DNA of 64,000 bases. Source: Pseudomonas lactucae. GTDB taxonomy: Bacteria > Pseudomonadota > Gammaproteobacteria > Pseudomonadales > Pseudomonadaceae. This document shows positions 46,992 through 55,296 of this stretch, one piece after another. The stretch spans positions 16,457 through 80,456 of the forward strand of contig NZ_JAFHKI010000027.1 of the NCBI RefSeq assembly GCF_016937615.1, in the 5' to 3' direction. A program made the position numbers and the translations under genes. Numbering within the stretch: position 1 is the stretch's first letter; every line of letters starts with the position of its first letter. The notes beneath the pieces were generated by a model. It saw only the letters and a program-made list of their open reading frames with translations. It was not told the origin of the DNA and did no database searches.

Positions 46992-47290
46992 CTGGCGCCC
47001 CGGTACTGATTTGATGCACCGCGGTCAACCGCGTACATGTCTTGCAACTTGATCGCCTGCCCGGCCGTCACGGGAGCAAGCGCCCTCGCCACGGGCTCAA
47101 CCTGGTACTTGAGGTGTGTAGATACCTATGAGGAAGCCGAGCGCAAGTAATGGATGAGCCAAATGGGCGGTATTGAACGGTCGGGGTTGGCCGCTTTCGG
47201 CCAATAGCTGACACTCCGTTTGTCTACAAAGCCAGGAGCGCTTCACTGCGTAGCCGATGAAACGACTACTTTTTAAAAACTGCTAATCTT
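46992..47290. other. Intergenic region with decayed REP and hairpin repeat
   Basis: It holds a degraded REP (ACGGGAGCAAGCGCCCTCGC, 47068-47087) and a copy of the TTGGCCGCTTTCGGCCAA hairpin family (about 47190-47207). No gene is seen. Confidence 0.5.
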
Positions 47291-47899
47291 TCACTTCCGC
47301 TGATTAAAAGATCGCTTAAAACTCTGACTGATTGACATACTAAATATGGCTCGGTCAACTGTGAAATCTAATGTGTCGGATACGGCGATTAGTGACCTTA
47401 ATTCTTCAGGGAAGTCTTCGATGCTAGCGTATACCGTTGGAATCAAATATCGAAAGTAGTCTCCAATTTCCGCGTCTCCCTCATAACCAATCGGATTGTC
47501 TTCGCTGGACACGTAATCTTCTAGCGCGTGATAAACATAGAAGCCTTTTATTGATGGAAGTGAATACTCTGTGAGCTCTTGATAAAAGTTCGAACTCTCT
47601 AAGACTATGCGTTCCATTTCGTCGCGCGACGAGGGTTTGAGGTGCCTGCGAAACCTATATATATCTAAAAGAGTTCGACCTTCCTTGTTTTTTGGATAAC
47701 TTTGAAACTCGCGCGACTCTTCCCACATGAACTCATTTATACTGTCGAGTTTATCCTCTAGCTCTGGAATAGCCAGCAAGCTCGAAGGGATAGGGCCGAA
47801 ACAGTTATTCACCATTACAGCTATACGCCCATGTCGATCCATGGCGAACCACGTGAAGATAGTCCCAAAACTTGGCTGCCAATCTTTATCTAACGGCAT
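47291..47899 (-). CDS. Unknown protein, candidate immunity protein
   Basis: A 202-residue soluble protein, markedly AT-rich. The start FGTIFTWFAMDRHGRIAVMV resembles orphan immunity proteins adjacent to polymorphic-toxin loci (a TWFAxDxxG opening), but no named family can be assigned. It has many acidic and aromatic residues, as toxin-neutralising proteins often do. No toxin gene is present beside it. It clusters with two other small AT-rich genes (48248, 49112) with repeat-rich gaps. Confidence 0.65.
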   Translation of the reverse strand: MPLDKDWQPSFGTIFTWFAMDRHGRIAVMVNNCFGPIPSSLLAIPELEDKLDSINEFMWEESREFQSYPKNKEGRTLLDIYRFRRHLKPSSRDEMERIVLESSNFYQELTEYSLPSIKGFYVYHALEDYVSSEDNPIGYEGDAEIGDYFRYLIPTVYASIEDFPEELRSLIAVSDTLDFTVDRAIFSMSISQSFKRSFNQRK

Positions 47900-48247
47900 T
47901 ACTTCACCTCTGGTAAAGCGTGTATATCGCCTGAGATTATTATCGCCAGTGCTGGATTGGCCCTGCTACAGGAACTTTACTGATCCAGGATCCTACCCTG
48001 TGAACTATTACCAGCGCTAGATATTTACTGACGGGATGGGGCAGTGGCATAGGCCTCTGGGTCAATTCGACGTCAGTTTCAACAGGCTCGTGCCTAACGT
48101 CCACTTTTTCCTGCTTTTGCACGGTATGATCAACGTCAGCTTGCGGCCAGGAGCTGCCACTCGGCTGAATCCTTTCGTTTGATTAACGGATGGGGTTTAT
48201 CCCGTCCCCCGACAAGTGAAGCGAACGCTTGCATCGTAGGCTCGGCT
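47900..48247. other. Non-coding gap in the immunity-like gene island
   Basis: Mixed, degraded sequence. A minus-strand frame (47940-48122; VELTQRPMPLPHPVSKYL) may be a remnant of a larger gene. A fragment of the GGCCAGGAGCTGCC repeat type lies at 48144-48157. No confident gene. Confidence 0.4.
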
Positions 48248-48736
48248 CTAGGAGTACACGGTACCGGGAGGGATTTTTATACCGCACAGTGCTCGGTAGC
48301 AAACACCATTTCCATATACCAAGCATTTATCGTGGGCTTGGGTTTTAAGCATTAATGCCCGTAATCGTTGGACAATCCGAACGGCTCGACTTCTGAATAA
48401 CAGCGGTCTGATTGGCCGCTTTTCTTGCCTTGGATGTTGGATTTCACCGAGATACTCCTGCCAACTTTTTGGTTGCTGACAGAGCTGTGTTTCGAGATCG
48501 TTCAAAATTGCCAATACGTCAGCTAGATCGTCATTTCTCAAGCGGAACATTACATTCATTGATTCAATGCCTATCCCTGCATCTCTTTGTGCATATCGTT
48601 CAAAAGCAGGTGCTATAAGGGAAAAATATCCAAACGTATGAAAGCAGTCAGATCTGAAAACAATTCGGTCTTCTGGATCTAGCGGCCACAAATGCTCTGT
48701 TTTTTTCGAGGTATATAAGCCGATTATATGATGCAT
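48248..48736 (-). CDS. Unknown AT-rich protein
   Basis: A 162-residue cytosolic protein with a helical central region (DLADVLAILNDLETQLCQQP) and a C-terminal part rich in Arg, Leu and Cys (YGNGVCYRALCGIKIPPG). AT content is similar to the flanking candidate immunity genes. No family is recognised; a role in toxin immunity is suggested only by position. Confidence 0.5.
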   Translation of the reverse strand: MHHIIGLYTSKKTEHLWPLDPEDRIVFRSDCFHTFGYFSLIAPAFERYAQRDAGIGIESMNVMFRLRNDDLADVLAILNDLETQLCQQPKSWQEYLGEIQHPRQEKRPIRPLLFRSRAVRIVQRLRALMLKTQAHDKCLVYGNGVCYRALCGIKIPPGTVYS

Positions 48737-49111
48737 GGTGACTGTACCAGACTGCTGACATAATTATGGATGAAGGCAAGCTCACACACCTACGAGGGCT
48801 CAGCGTAGCAGGTTCGTGCCAGCCATTGGCCACTTCTTCTGACCATTTTCTGGCGGCTGTCACCGGCAAGAAGCGGACGCTCATGATCCGGTCGCAAAAC
48901 TGCCTTTCGTAGCGCGTGCTCTGAGCACCGATGCGTTCGCCGGGCCACCTGCGGAGCCTGAATATATACCGCCTGATAAGTTAGCGAGGAATCGACCATC
49001 ATTGCTGCACGGGCGAGATAGCCTTCTTGCCAACCCACCGCTGGAATCTAACAATGTGCAAACCGCTCACTTACGCCAGCGAAACCGACCCCCACTCAAT
49101 TGTCAGGCCGC
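48737..49111. other. Gap with degraded repeat and no confident gene
   Basis: A minus-strand frame (48790-49038) is open but lacks protein-like composition. Read on the minus strand, 48835-48900 carries GCGTCCGCTTCTTGCCGGTG-type sequence, a degenerate member of the hairpin repeat that recurs at 49707. The promoters for the 48248 and 49112 genes presumably lie here. Confidence 0.4.
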
Positions 49112-49645
49112 ATGAACGACATATCCAAAAATTTCAAAGTTCGATTCGTCGCATCTCTGCGAAAGATTCCTGCAGATCTCGACCTTCATCTTGATGAGTT
49201 CGTTTTGTTTGATCCAGAGTTCCTTCCCGACCGACTCGTAAGAGAAGATTCAAGCCTTCTGGCAGCACAGGGGCTGCCGCGTGATGCCGCGCCGTTTCTT
49301 TCGTTCTATGCCTACTTACAGGCCGAAATTGAGTCACGAGTACAAAATTTCGGCTTACCCGAATCTTATTTTCCTATCGGTCACAATGGATCTGGCGACG
49401 TTGTTGCCATTGATATGGACAGCCGACATGTCATCTACTTCAACCACGACCGTTACAACGAGAGAGTTTTCATAAATTCTTCTCTTCCGCAATTTGCTGA
49501 GAGTCTTTGTATCTACCAAGAGCACCTCACCAAGGAGGCCATGGATAACTGTCTCGACGCAATTGCAACCATCGACTCACGAGCGGTCGATCTTGGGTCT
49601 ATGTGGCCAGCCGAGGTGGGCTCGGAGCTGGCAGATGAATCCTAA
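49112..49645 (+). CDS. SMI1/KNR4 (SUKH)-family immunity-like protein
   Basis: A 177-residue protein. YFPIGHNGSGDVVAIDMDSR then HVIYFNHDRY is the SUKH core (phi-G-x-x-G-[GS]-D followed by a strand with phi-x-H-D). SUKH proteins are best known as immunity partners of contact-dependent and other polymorphic toxins. No toxin is adjacent, so it is an orphan, likely giving protection against toxins of related strains. I prefer the start at 49112 (MNDISKNFK) over the ATG 12 bp earlier. Confidence 0.75.
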   Translation: MNDISKNFKVRFVASLRKIPADLDLHLDEFVLFDPEFLPDRLVREDSSLLAAQGLPRDAAPFLSFYAYLQAEIESRVQNFGLPESYFPIGHNGSGDVVAIDMDSRHVIYFNHDRYNERVFINSSLPQFAESLCIYQEHLTKEAMDNCLDAIATIDSRAVDLGSMWPAEVGSELADES

Positions 49646-49706
49646 CGATGAATCGCCCCTAGTTTCATAGACGCCTTCAAGCTTCAAGGAAGGGCTACTA
49701 ACCTTG

Positions 49707-49771
49707 CGTAACTGTCCGCTTTTGGCCGATTATTGCCGCTCGTGACGGGCAGCTATCGGCCAGGAGCAGTC
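49707..49771. repeat. Intergenic hairpin repeat of TGTCCGCTTTTGGCCGAT type
   Basis: TGGCCGAT...ATCGGCCA are exact 8-bp inverted arms about 24 bp apart, within a block starting TGTCCGCTTTTGG. Degenerate relatives lie near 47190, 48144 and 48835 in the same island. Confidence 0.55.
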
Positions 49772-49785
49772 ATTCGAAGCCATGT

Positions 49786-50502
49786 TCAGACCACTTTGCA
49801 CGTCAACCATGCTCCCCAGAAAAGACTGCTGAAGAAACGGGTAGCGTCTCCAAATCCGGCGTCATGCAAGAGTTTTTGAACCGCCGCCTCGGAATCTGGA
49901 GGATCAGCACCTTGAAGGATTTTCCCAAGCTTGACCTTCACTTCATCCGCGCTGGCTCCATGCTGCCGCCACCGCTGCCCCCAAGCCGCAAGCAGTAACG
50001 GCTGACTGGCATATGCATATTGATTCCCCGCGACAATCAGCGGTGCACCCGGTTTTAGATGAGCCCGAATGGATCGTAAAATTTGTCGCTTGGTTTCATC
50101 TCCATCGAGATGATGGAGTACACCGATCAAGGTCGCTGCGTCATATGACTCGTCTGCTGCCAAGTCTTCAACTTGCCCAAGATGCATGGTTGTTCTTTCA
50201 AGCAGTTTGTTTGCCTCTAATTGCTGCTTCGCAGCCTCCAACATCGGTTCGGATGGATCAACCGCCGTGAAACGCCAACCTGGCTCAAGCTTGGCCATAG
50301 CAACAATCTCCTGCGCCGTACCGCCAGCGCCCACTACGAGTATTTTTGCCGAACTTATGGTGCCCAGGCTTGCCGCCAGCATGCACGCAGCCAAGTCTTG
50401 GCAGGCGTCATATCCAGCTAGCGCAATACGGCTCTGTCGTCCGTACTCATTGGCTCGTGAGGTATCAAATTTTTCAGCTGAGTTGAGAGCGGATGATTTC
50501 AA
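49786..50502 (-). CDS. Class I SAM-dependent methyltransferase
   Basis: A 238-residue methyltransferase. ILVVGAGGTAQEIVAMAKLE is the SAM-binding glycine loop, FTAVDPSEPMLEAAKQQLEA carries the acidic ribose contact, and YDAATLIGVLHHLDGDETK is motif IV-like. It resembles small-molecule or ubiquinone-type (UbiE-like) methyltransferases; the substrate is unknown. It is isolated between the immunity island and the decayed LysR gene. Confidence 0.85.
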   Translation of the reverse strand: MKSSALNSAEKFDTSRANEYGRQSRIALAGYDACQDLAACMLAASLGTISSAKILVVGAGGTAQEIVAMAKLEPGWRFTAVDPSEPMLEAAKQQLEANKLLERTTMHLGQVEDLAADESYDAATLIGVLHHLDGDETKRQILRSIRAHLKPGAPLIVAGNQYAYASQPLLLAAWGQRWRQHGASADEVKVKLGKILQGADPPDSEAAVQKLLHDAGFGDATRFFSSLFWGAWLTCKVV

Positions 50503-50622
50503 GGCAGTTCTCCATGGCCTGAAATCAAGCTACGCCAGACACAGCAATAATAAAAATTCATTAATTTTATGTAGCGCATTCCTGCAAGGAATGTACGGGG
50601 CAAAATTGCTGTTTGCCTGCTT

Positions 50623-51234
50623 TTAAATAGTCGTTATAGATGGCAGGTCCGGCTTGAAGAAATCGATGAAAGCGCGCAAGGGCGCCGGCATGTATGCCCG
50701 GTTGGGGTAGTAGAGGTAAAACCCGCCAAACGGCCTGCACCACGCCTCGAGCATCCGCACCAGTTCACCACTTTGCAGGTAGGGTGCCACGAAGCTCTCG
50801 GGGACGAATGCCAGCCCTGCTCCTTGCAACGCCGCCGCCAGCAACATGTCGGTGTCGTTCGCCGTCATCACGCTGATCACATCGACATCGACCGCCCCTC
50901 CAGGTCCGGCGAAACGCCAGCGATACAAGGCGCCCGTGTCGCTCCAGCGGTACGTCAGGCAGGCGTGGCCGCGCAGGTCCTCCGGCGTCGCGGGCATTGC
51001 CCGCGTGGCGAGATACGCCGGCGCGCCAACGACGGCCATGCGCAGGTCTGGCGTCATCCGGATTGCACCATATCCTGGTGGACCAGGTCGCCGGAGCGGA
51101 TTCCCGCATCGAATCCCCGCGCGATCACGTCCGTGATGCTGTCATCGATGACGAGTTCGACCCGTACATCCGGATAGGCCAGAAAGAACGCCGCCAGGCG
51201 CGGGATAATCAGCAAGTGAGCCGCAATCCGCGAA
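50623..51234 (-). pseudogene. LysR-family regulator, N-terminus lost and frameshifted
   Basis: The effector domain of a LysR regulator survives from RIAAHLLIIPRLAAFFLAYP to the stop (through RWRFAGPGGAVDVDV and GGFYLYYPNRAYMPAPLRAF). The HTH is missing: similarity stops at about 51234, where a tandem CGAAAGAAAGGGGAC sequence begins. In addition one base is missing at about 51066 (ATGGTGCAATCC for ATGGTGGCAATCC). The truncation is real decay; the frameshift may belong to the same sequence-error class seen elsewhere. Confidence 0.8.
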
Positions 51235-51264
51235 AGAAAGGGGACCGAACGAAAGAAAGGGGAC
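51231..51264. repeat. Tandem copies of CGAAAGAAAGGGGAC at the LysR truncation point
   Basis: Identical 15-bp copies at 51231-51245 and 51250-51264, followed by GGGTTTATTTACCC. Similar AAAGGGGACGG(A/G)TTTATTT sequences flank transposase-associated DNA in pseudomonads, so this may mark a past insertion or excision. Confidence 0.5.
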
Positions 51265-51345
51265 GGGTTTATTTACCCGCGACCTGGACGCCTGCTGTGA
51301 TCAGCGATGTGCAGTCCACACGGCCTTGCGAACTTGCATGCTTGT

Positions 51346-51600
51346 TCATGCTTCGTCCACCAACGCGAGGGTGTCTGCGCCGGCGATGATGCGCATCGCA
51401 GACGTCGGATCGGTCACGGCGCGCTATACAGCTTCAGCCACGGCCAGTATTTCGGTTGTTACGGTAGATTGAGCCCATTGCGCAAAGATCCGCTGCGCTA
51501 GCTCGTCGTAAGCTGCGGGAATACTGCCTTGCATGCACGACTGCGCACCTTTACTGAAGTTGGTGCCGGGCGCACGGCCTGGCAGCGCCCTATACGGGGA
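51346..51600 (-). pseudogene. Short-chain dehydrogenase, C-terminal remnant with internal stop
   Basis: The frame reads LPGRAPGTNFSKGAQ, then YDELAQRIFAQWAQSTVTTE and AVTDPTSAMRIIAGADTLAL to a stop at 51346, which matches the C-terminal third of SDR oxidoreductases. A TAG at 51424-51426 replaces the tryptophan expected in EAV-W-RAV. No N-terminal NAD-binding half is present. Together with the neighbouring LysR stub it is probably the relic of a regulator/SDR pair. Confidence 0.7.
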
Positions 51601-51630
51601 TTGCGCCGAGTTGCTATTCGCGGGAAGGAA

Positions 51631-51832
51631 TCACTTTATAAAAGCCAGATAGACAATTATGCGGTCGCCCACCGTGGGTGCTCCTGACGGTCGGCAGTTT
51701 GGCAACCTCAGTGCATTTCCATCATTGCCAACGTCAATTGAGACTTCGATCCTTGATGAATGGATGCCGCGTAATTTTCTTGGAACGCTCGTGAGCGCCT
51801 GGAGCCTAAGCGTTAACACTCCAGAGGGCTAA
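51631..51832. other. Region open on both strands, no confident gene
   Basis: The plus strand has 57 open codons from 51659 (SPTVGAPDGRQFGNLSAF) and the minus strand has 62 from 51819. Neither shows a known family or a good ribosome site. Confidence 0.3.
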
Positions 51833-51835
51833 ACC

Positions 51836-52019
51836 ATGTCTGAAGCCACCCGCTATTTTGCGATTGCTGTCGCTGTCTTTATTTTGCTTGTCGATCTCTG
51901 GGCCATCGTCAGCGTCTTGCGCAGCCATAAAACAGCCGGGATAAAAGCAGCTTTGGGAGCTTGCCGGGCCACGGGGGATCAAGGAGGGGCCATCTTCCCC
52001 TGAGCACAGTAAAGGCTAA
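51836..52019 (+). pseudogene. PLDc_N-domain small membrane protein with internal deletion
   Basis: The N-terminus EATRYFAIAVAVFILLVDLW and VSVLRSHKTAGIKAA matches the first membrane segment of small PLDc_N-domain proteins. Downstream in another frame GPRGIKEGPSSPEHSKG then TAA is the expected C-terminus. The second membrane segment (about 15-20 codons) between them is missing and the frame is shifted, so the gene is broken; the current frame stops at 52003. Confidence 0.6.
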
Positions 52020-52113
52020 CCCTTTCCTCTCCCGATCACGGCTTCACCGTTAAAACGAAGTGAAGCTCCACCCCTGCGCTTTATGCGCATTCTGCTCAAA
52101 GGTGGGTAGAAAA

Positions 52114-53043
52114 ATGTCAGAGCCTTCGTCCTCATTTGGGGCACCTTTTCGCGCTTGGTTCGTATACATCTCTCGTGCCGGGTGGGGAGGATTATCCTTC
52201 TGGGTAGCGTTATTGCTTGTAGCTGTTTCATTAATGATCAGCGGCTATGGCGCTTTTTCCGGTGCCAACAAAGCGAACCTTTATTTTGCTTTTCTAGGAG
52301 GCGTTTGCGGCTTTGGCGCGACGTCACTGGGAGCCATCGCGGCAATAGCGCTACGTGATATCGCTGCCCGCACACAGGACATCATGCTCGGCTTTGCTGC
52401 CGGCATGATGCTGGCCGCCAGTTCCTTCTCACTCATTCTCCCTGGTATTGAGGCGGCTCAGGCGGTGTGCGGTAACCAGCTACTCGCAGCCTGCGTTGTG
52501 GTTTCAGGATTGGGGTTGGGTGTGGCACTGATGGTTGGCCTGGATCGATTCGTTCCTCACGAACACGAAAAAAGCGGTCGCCGTGGGCCTGAAGCGAAGC
52601 GGATCAACCGTGTCTGGTTGTTCGTCCTGGCTATCACTCTCCATAACCTGCCGGAAGGTATGGCGATAGGGGTGAGCTTCGCTAACGGCGATATGAAGGT
52701 GGGCCTGCCTCTGACAACTGCAATTGCCATCCAGGACATTCCGGAAGGGTTAGCAGTGGCCTTGGCATTACGCGTGACAGGCATTTCTGCACTTCGAGCA
52801 GCGCTGATTGCGGTTGGCTCGGGGCTGATGGAACCCCTGGGGGCAATTGTCGGCCTGGGGATTTCCAGTAGCTTTGCTTTGGGGTATCCCATTGCTCTGG
52901 GCCTGGCAGCCGGGGCCATGATTTTTGTAGTGTCCCATGAGGTCATTCCCGAGACACATAGGAATGGTCATGAGACACCCGCGACCTTGGGGTTGATGCT
53001 AGGTTTTGGAGTCATGATGTTCCTGGATACAGCCCTGGGGTAG
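52114..53043 (+). CDS. ZIP-family divalent-metal transporter
   Basis: A 309-residue inner-membrane transporter with about eight segments. LAITLHNLPEGMAIGVSFAN is the ZIP metal-binding motif (HNxPEG) in segment 4, and AIAIQDIPEGLAVALALRV is its partner in segment 5, with Q-D in place of the usual H-N/H-E. It imports zinc or related metals. An acidic/His loop (VPHEHEKSGRRGPEAKR) lies between. The start at 52114 (MSEPSSSFG) follows AGGTGGGTAG. It is the first gene of the stress cluster. Confidence 0.88.
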   Translation: MSEPSSSFGAPFRAWFVYISRAGWGGLSFWVALLLVAVSLMISGYGAFSGANKANLYFAFLGGVCGFGATSLGAIAAIALRDIAARTQDIMLGFAAGMMLAASSFSLILPGIEAAQAVCGNQLLAACVVVSGLGLGVALMVGLDRFVPHEHEKSGRRGPEAKRINRVWLFVLAITLHNLPEGMAIGVSFANGDMKVGLPLTTAIAIQDIPEGLAVALALRVTGISALRAALIAVGSGLMEPLGAIVGLGISSSFALGYPIALGLAAGAMIFVVSHEVIPETHRNGHETPATLGLMLGFGVMMFLDTALG

Positions 53044-53196
53044 TTGCGAACCTTCTATCCGTCACCCTGAAAATTTTCGGAACACCTCTTGAATTGACTG
53101 GGTCAGTTTTCATGCACGGCAAGTGTTGCTTGCATGCCAAACCCACACGGACGCCCCGACGCGGCGACGTCAGACTGACCAGAAGGAAGTTTCGAA

Positions 53197-53697
53197 ATGG
53201 CTAGAAAAACAGTCGAAGATTTGTTTATCCACGAACTCTCTGATGTTTACAGTGCGGAAAAGCAAATCACCAAAGCCTTGCCGCGCCTGGCGAAAGCGGC
53301 AAGCAACCCATTGCTGTCGGATGCCTTTACCTCACACCTGGAGGAAACTCAGGGGCAGATTGAGCGCATCGATCAACTGGTGGAAATGACCGGGATAAAA
53401 TTGAAACGCATGAAATGCGTGGCAATGGAGGGGTTGGTTGAAGAGTCGAAAGAGCTGTTGGAGGAGATCGAGAAAGGCGCCGTCCTGGATGCCGCTTTGA
53501 TTGGCGCGGCGCAGAAGGTGGAGCATTACGAGATAGCGGCCTATGGCACCCTGATAGCGATGGCCAAACATCTCAAACTTGATGACGCTGCAGCGCTTTT
53601 GGCCGAGACGCTCGCAGAGGAAAAAGGCGCTGATGAAAAGCTGACAAAAATAGCGGAGCAGGGTGGCAATCAGGCTGCAACTTTGGAATCCAAGTGA
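53197..53697 (+). CDS. Ferritin-like DUF892 protein (YciE/YciF type)
   Basis: A 166-residue four-helix-bundle protein starting MARKTVEDLFIHELSDVYSA, with EKQITKALPRLAKAA and the carboxylate/His helices AAQKVEHYEIAAYGTLIAMA and LLAETLAEEKGADEKL that could hold a di-iron or di-manganese site. YciE/YciF proteins are general-stress proteins under RpoS in several bacteria. It is followed by a terminator. A second DUF892 protein of the cluster is at 56356. Confidence 0.92.
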   Translation: MARKTVEDLFIHELSDVYSAEKQITKALPRLAKAASNPLLSDAFTSHLEETQGQIERIDQLVEMTGIKLKRMKCVAMEGLVEESKELLEEIEKGAVLDAALIGAAQKVEHYEIAAYGTLIAMAKHLKLDDAAALLAETLAEEKGADEKLTKIAEQGGNQAATLESK

Positions 53698-53715
53698 CAG
53701 CCGTTATTTGAAATC

Positions 53716-53740
53716 AAGCGGCGCTGCAATGGCGCCGCTT
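53716..53740 (+). terminator. Hairpin after the DUF892 gene
   Basis: AAGCGGCGC-loop-GCGCCGCTT, a 9-bp perfect stem just after the stop. Few T follow, so termination may be partial. Confidence 0.6.
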
Positions 53741-53772
53741 GTCATTTACAAGTCCGTGCACGAGAGCCAAAA

Positions 53773-54888
53773 ATGCCTGTTCCACACCGTGAAACTACGC
53801 CCAGCACTTCCAGCCAGCAAGAGACAATTTCCGCGTTGCTGGCTCAGCTCCTGATGGCCCGTGGGCCAGGTGGGCAGGAAGATGAAGTGCGTGAAATTTG
53901 CTTGAAAACCATTACCCCTCACTGCGACGAAACGTGGGTTGATGCTGCAGGTAACGTCATAGGACTAATCAAAGGTCAGCGGGAGGTTATTGAGTCGCGG
54001 CGAGCGGTGAGGGTCATGGCGCACATGGATGAAATCGCGATGGTGGTAAAGAGCGTCGATGCAGACGGCACACTGAGAGTTACTGCCCTGGGCGGCGCGA
54101 ACCCGGTGAACTTTGGGATGTGTCCGGTAGATATTCTGGGTGATAACGAAATTATCCCAGGTGTTTTGTCTTTCGGCTCAATGCATGCGACGCAAAATGC
54201 GCCTCAAGGAGCTGATGTTTTATCAGGAGACGTGCATTGGAATGATGTTCATGTGGTTACGCGAACATCACCCTCAGTCTTGAGCACGCAGGGCGTACGT
54301 CCTGGTACGCGCGTCGTGCTGAGCCGCCATTGGCGTAAACCGTTTCGAGTACGTGATGCCATCGCGGCGCATTTTCTGGATGACCGTGCATCAATGGCGG
54401 CTGTCATCGATTCCGCGCGCCAGCTAAGCCATTGTCGAGATGACCTTGCGTGCGATGTCTATTTTGTATTTACCACCTCGGAAGAAGAATCCAATGCAGG
54501 GGCAATGTTCGCATCCACGACGCTCCCTGGCGATACCACTATCGCTGTAGAGGTCGGCCCAGTGATGGACGAGTACGGAACGAGGCTGTCCATCGATCCA
54601 ATAATAAATACCGGCGATGAAAAGGGTTATTACACGCGCGAGGTCGTGACATCTTTGGCCGCTGCAGCAAAGGCGTGTGGTTATAGCCCTCAATACGCGT
54701 TACTGGTCGATTTTGCTTCAGATGCGAGCGCTGTATTAAGCAACGGCTCATCAGCCAAAGCGGGCTGCCTGGCAATACCTACCGAAAACACTCATGGTTA
54801 TGAACTGATTTTAGACGGTGCAATTCAAGCGTGCTCGGCAACGCTTTGCCAGTACCTTATTGCATTTCAGGGGGGCGGGAATGAATAA
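53773..54888 (+). CDS. M42-family metallopeptidase
   Basis: A 371-residue M42 (FrvX/deblocking aminopeptidase-like) enzyme with a two-metal site: VRVMAHMDEIAMVVKS (first His, Asp), LDDRASMAAVID (bridging Asp), FTTSEEESNAGAMFAS (Glu base and Glu ligand), and ENTHGYE (last His). Pseudomonads carry an M42 peptidase with the NAGGN osmoprotectant genes, but no asnO or ngg is nearby, so this one is only linked to stress by position. Its last codons overlap the next small gene's start by 8 bp. Confidence 0.88.
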   Translation: MPVPHRETTPSTSSQQETISALLAQLLMARGPGGQEDEVREICLKTITPHCDETWVDAAGNVIGLIKGQREVIESRRAVRVMAHMDEIAMVVKSVDADGTLRVTALGGANPVNFGMCPVDILGDNEIIPGVLSFGSMHATQNAPQGADVLSGDVHWNDVHVVTRTSPSVLSTQGVRPGTRVVLSRHWRKPFRVRDAIAAHFLDDRASMAAVIDSARQLSHCRDDLACDVYFVFTTSEEESNAGAMFASTTLPGDTTIAVEVGPVMDEYGTRLSIDPIINTGDEKGYYTREVVTSLAAAAKACGYSPQYALLVDFASDASAVLSNGSSAKAGCLAIPTENTHGYELILDGAIQACSATLCQYLIAFQGGGNE

Positions 54889-55005
54889 CCACCCCATCAC
54901 CAATACCGACAAACGCTGGGTTTTGGTCAACGAGGGCGCACAGCGGGCTTCCAGGTGGGCATTCTCTACCGGCGCGAGATTGCTTCAGGGCTCTGGGAGG
55001 TCTAA
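54881..55005 (+). pseudogene. Small unknown protein, single-base frameshift; coupled to the next gene
   Basis: A 41-residue product if one G is restored at about 54946 (CGGGCTT to CGGGGCTT): NNHPITNTDKRWVLVNEGAQ then RGFQVGILYRREIASGLWEV and stop. In that frame its TAA overlaps the next ATG (TAATG), and its start overlaps the peptidase stop, giving three coupled genes. Uncorrected, the frame runs on 40 bp into the next gene. The correction is supported by length and overlap, not by homology. Confidence 0.55.
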
Positions 55006-55247
55006 TGAGTGCAGAAAGCCAAACGCAGATTGCCGCTATCTTTGATCAACTTCTGGCACTACGAGAGAGTGTGAATCGCCTTCAACAGACGGAAGCCGAA
55101 AGAGTCGATTCACTTCGTGGTCATCAGACGGTGGATGTGGACGGTGCTTTTTTGCTGATCTTCCAGAAGTTGCAAGGCCACATTGGCAGTATGGAGGAGG
55201 CACTGGCTACGATTGCCGAGGCCACAGGCGATATTCCGAAGTGCTAG
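55005..55247 (+). CDS. Small protein of unknown function, coiled-coil-like
   Basis: An 80-residue protein starting MSAESQTQIAAIFDQLLALR. The heptad-like stretch SVNRLQQTEAERVDSLRGHQ and a C-terminal helix ending DIPKC suggest a helical hairpin. It overlaps the preceding small gene by one base (TAATG). It ends 50 bp before the end of the convergent Mn-catalase gene. Unknown family. Confidence 0.65.
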   Translation: MSAESQTQIAAIFDQLLALRESVNRLQQTEAERVDSLRGHQTVDVDGAFLLIFQKLQGHIGSMEEALATIAEATGDIPKC

Positions 55248-55296
55248 ATCGTGCCTGGCATGTGGCGACCCCGATTGCGGGGCCGCCAGAGGGCGT

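Noticed and set aside
48790..49038. An 82-codon minus-strand frame
   Set aside because: It overlaps a degenerate hairpin repeat, has no good ribosome site and reads as random sequence.
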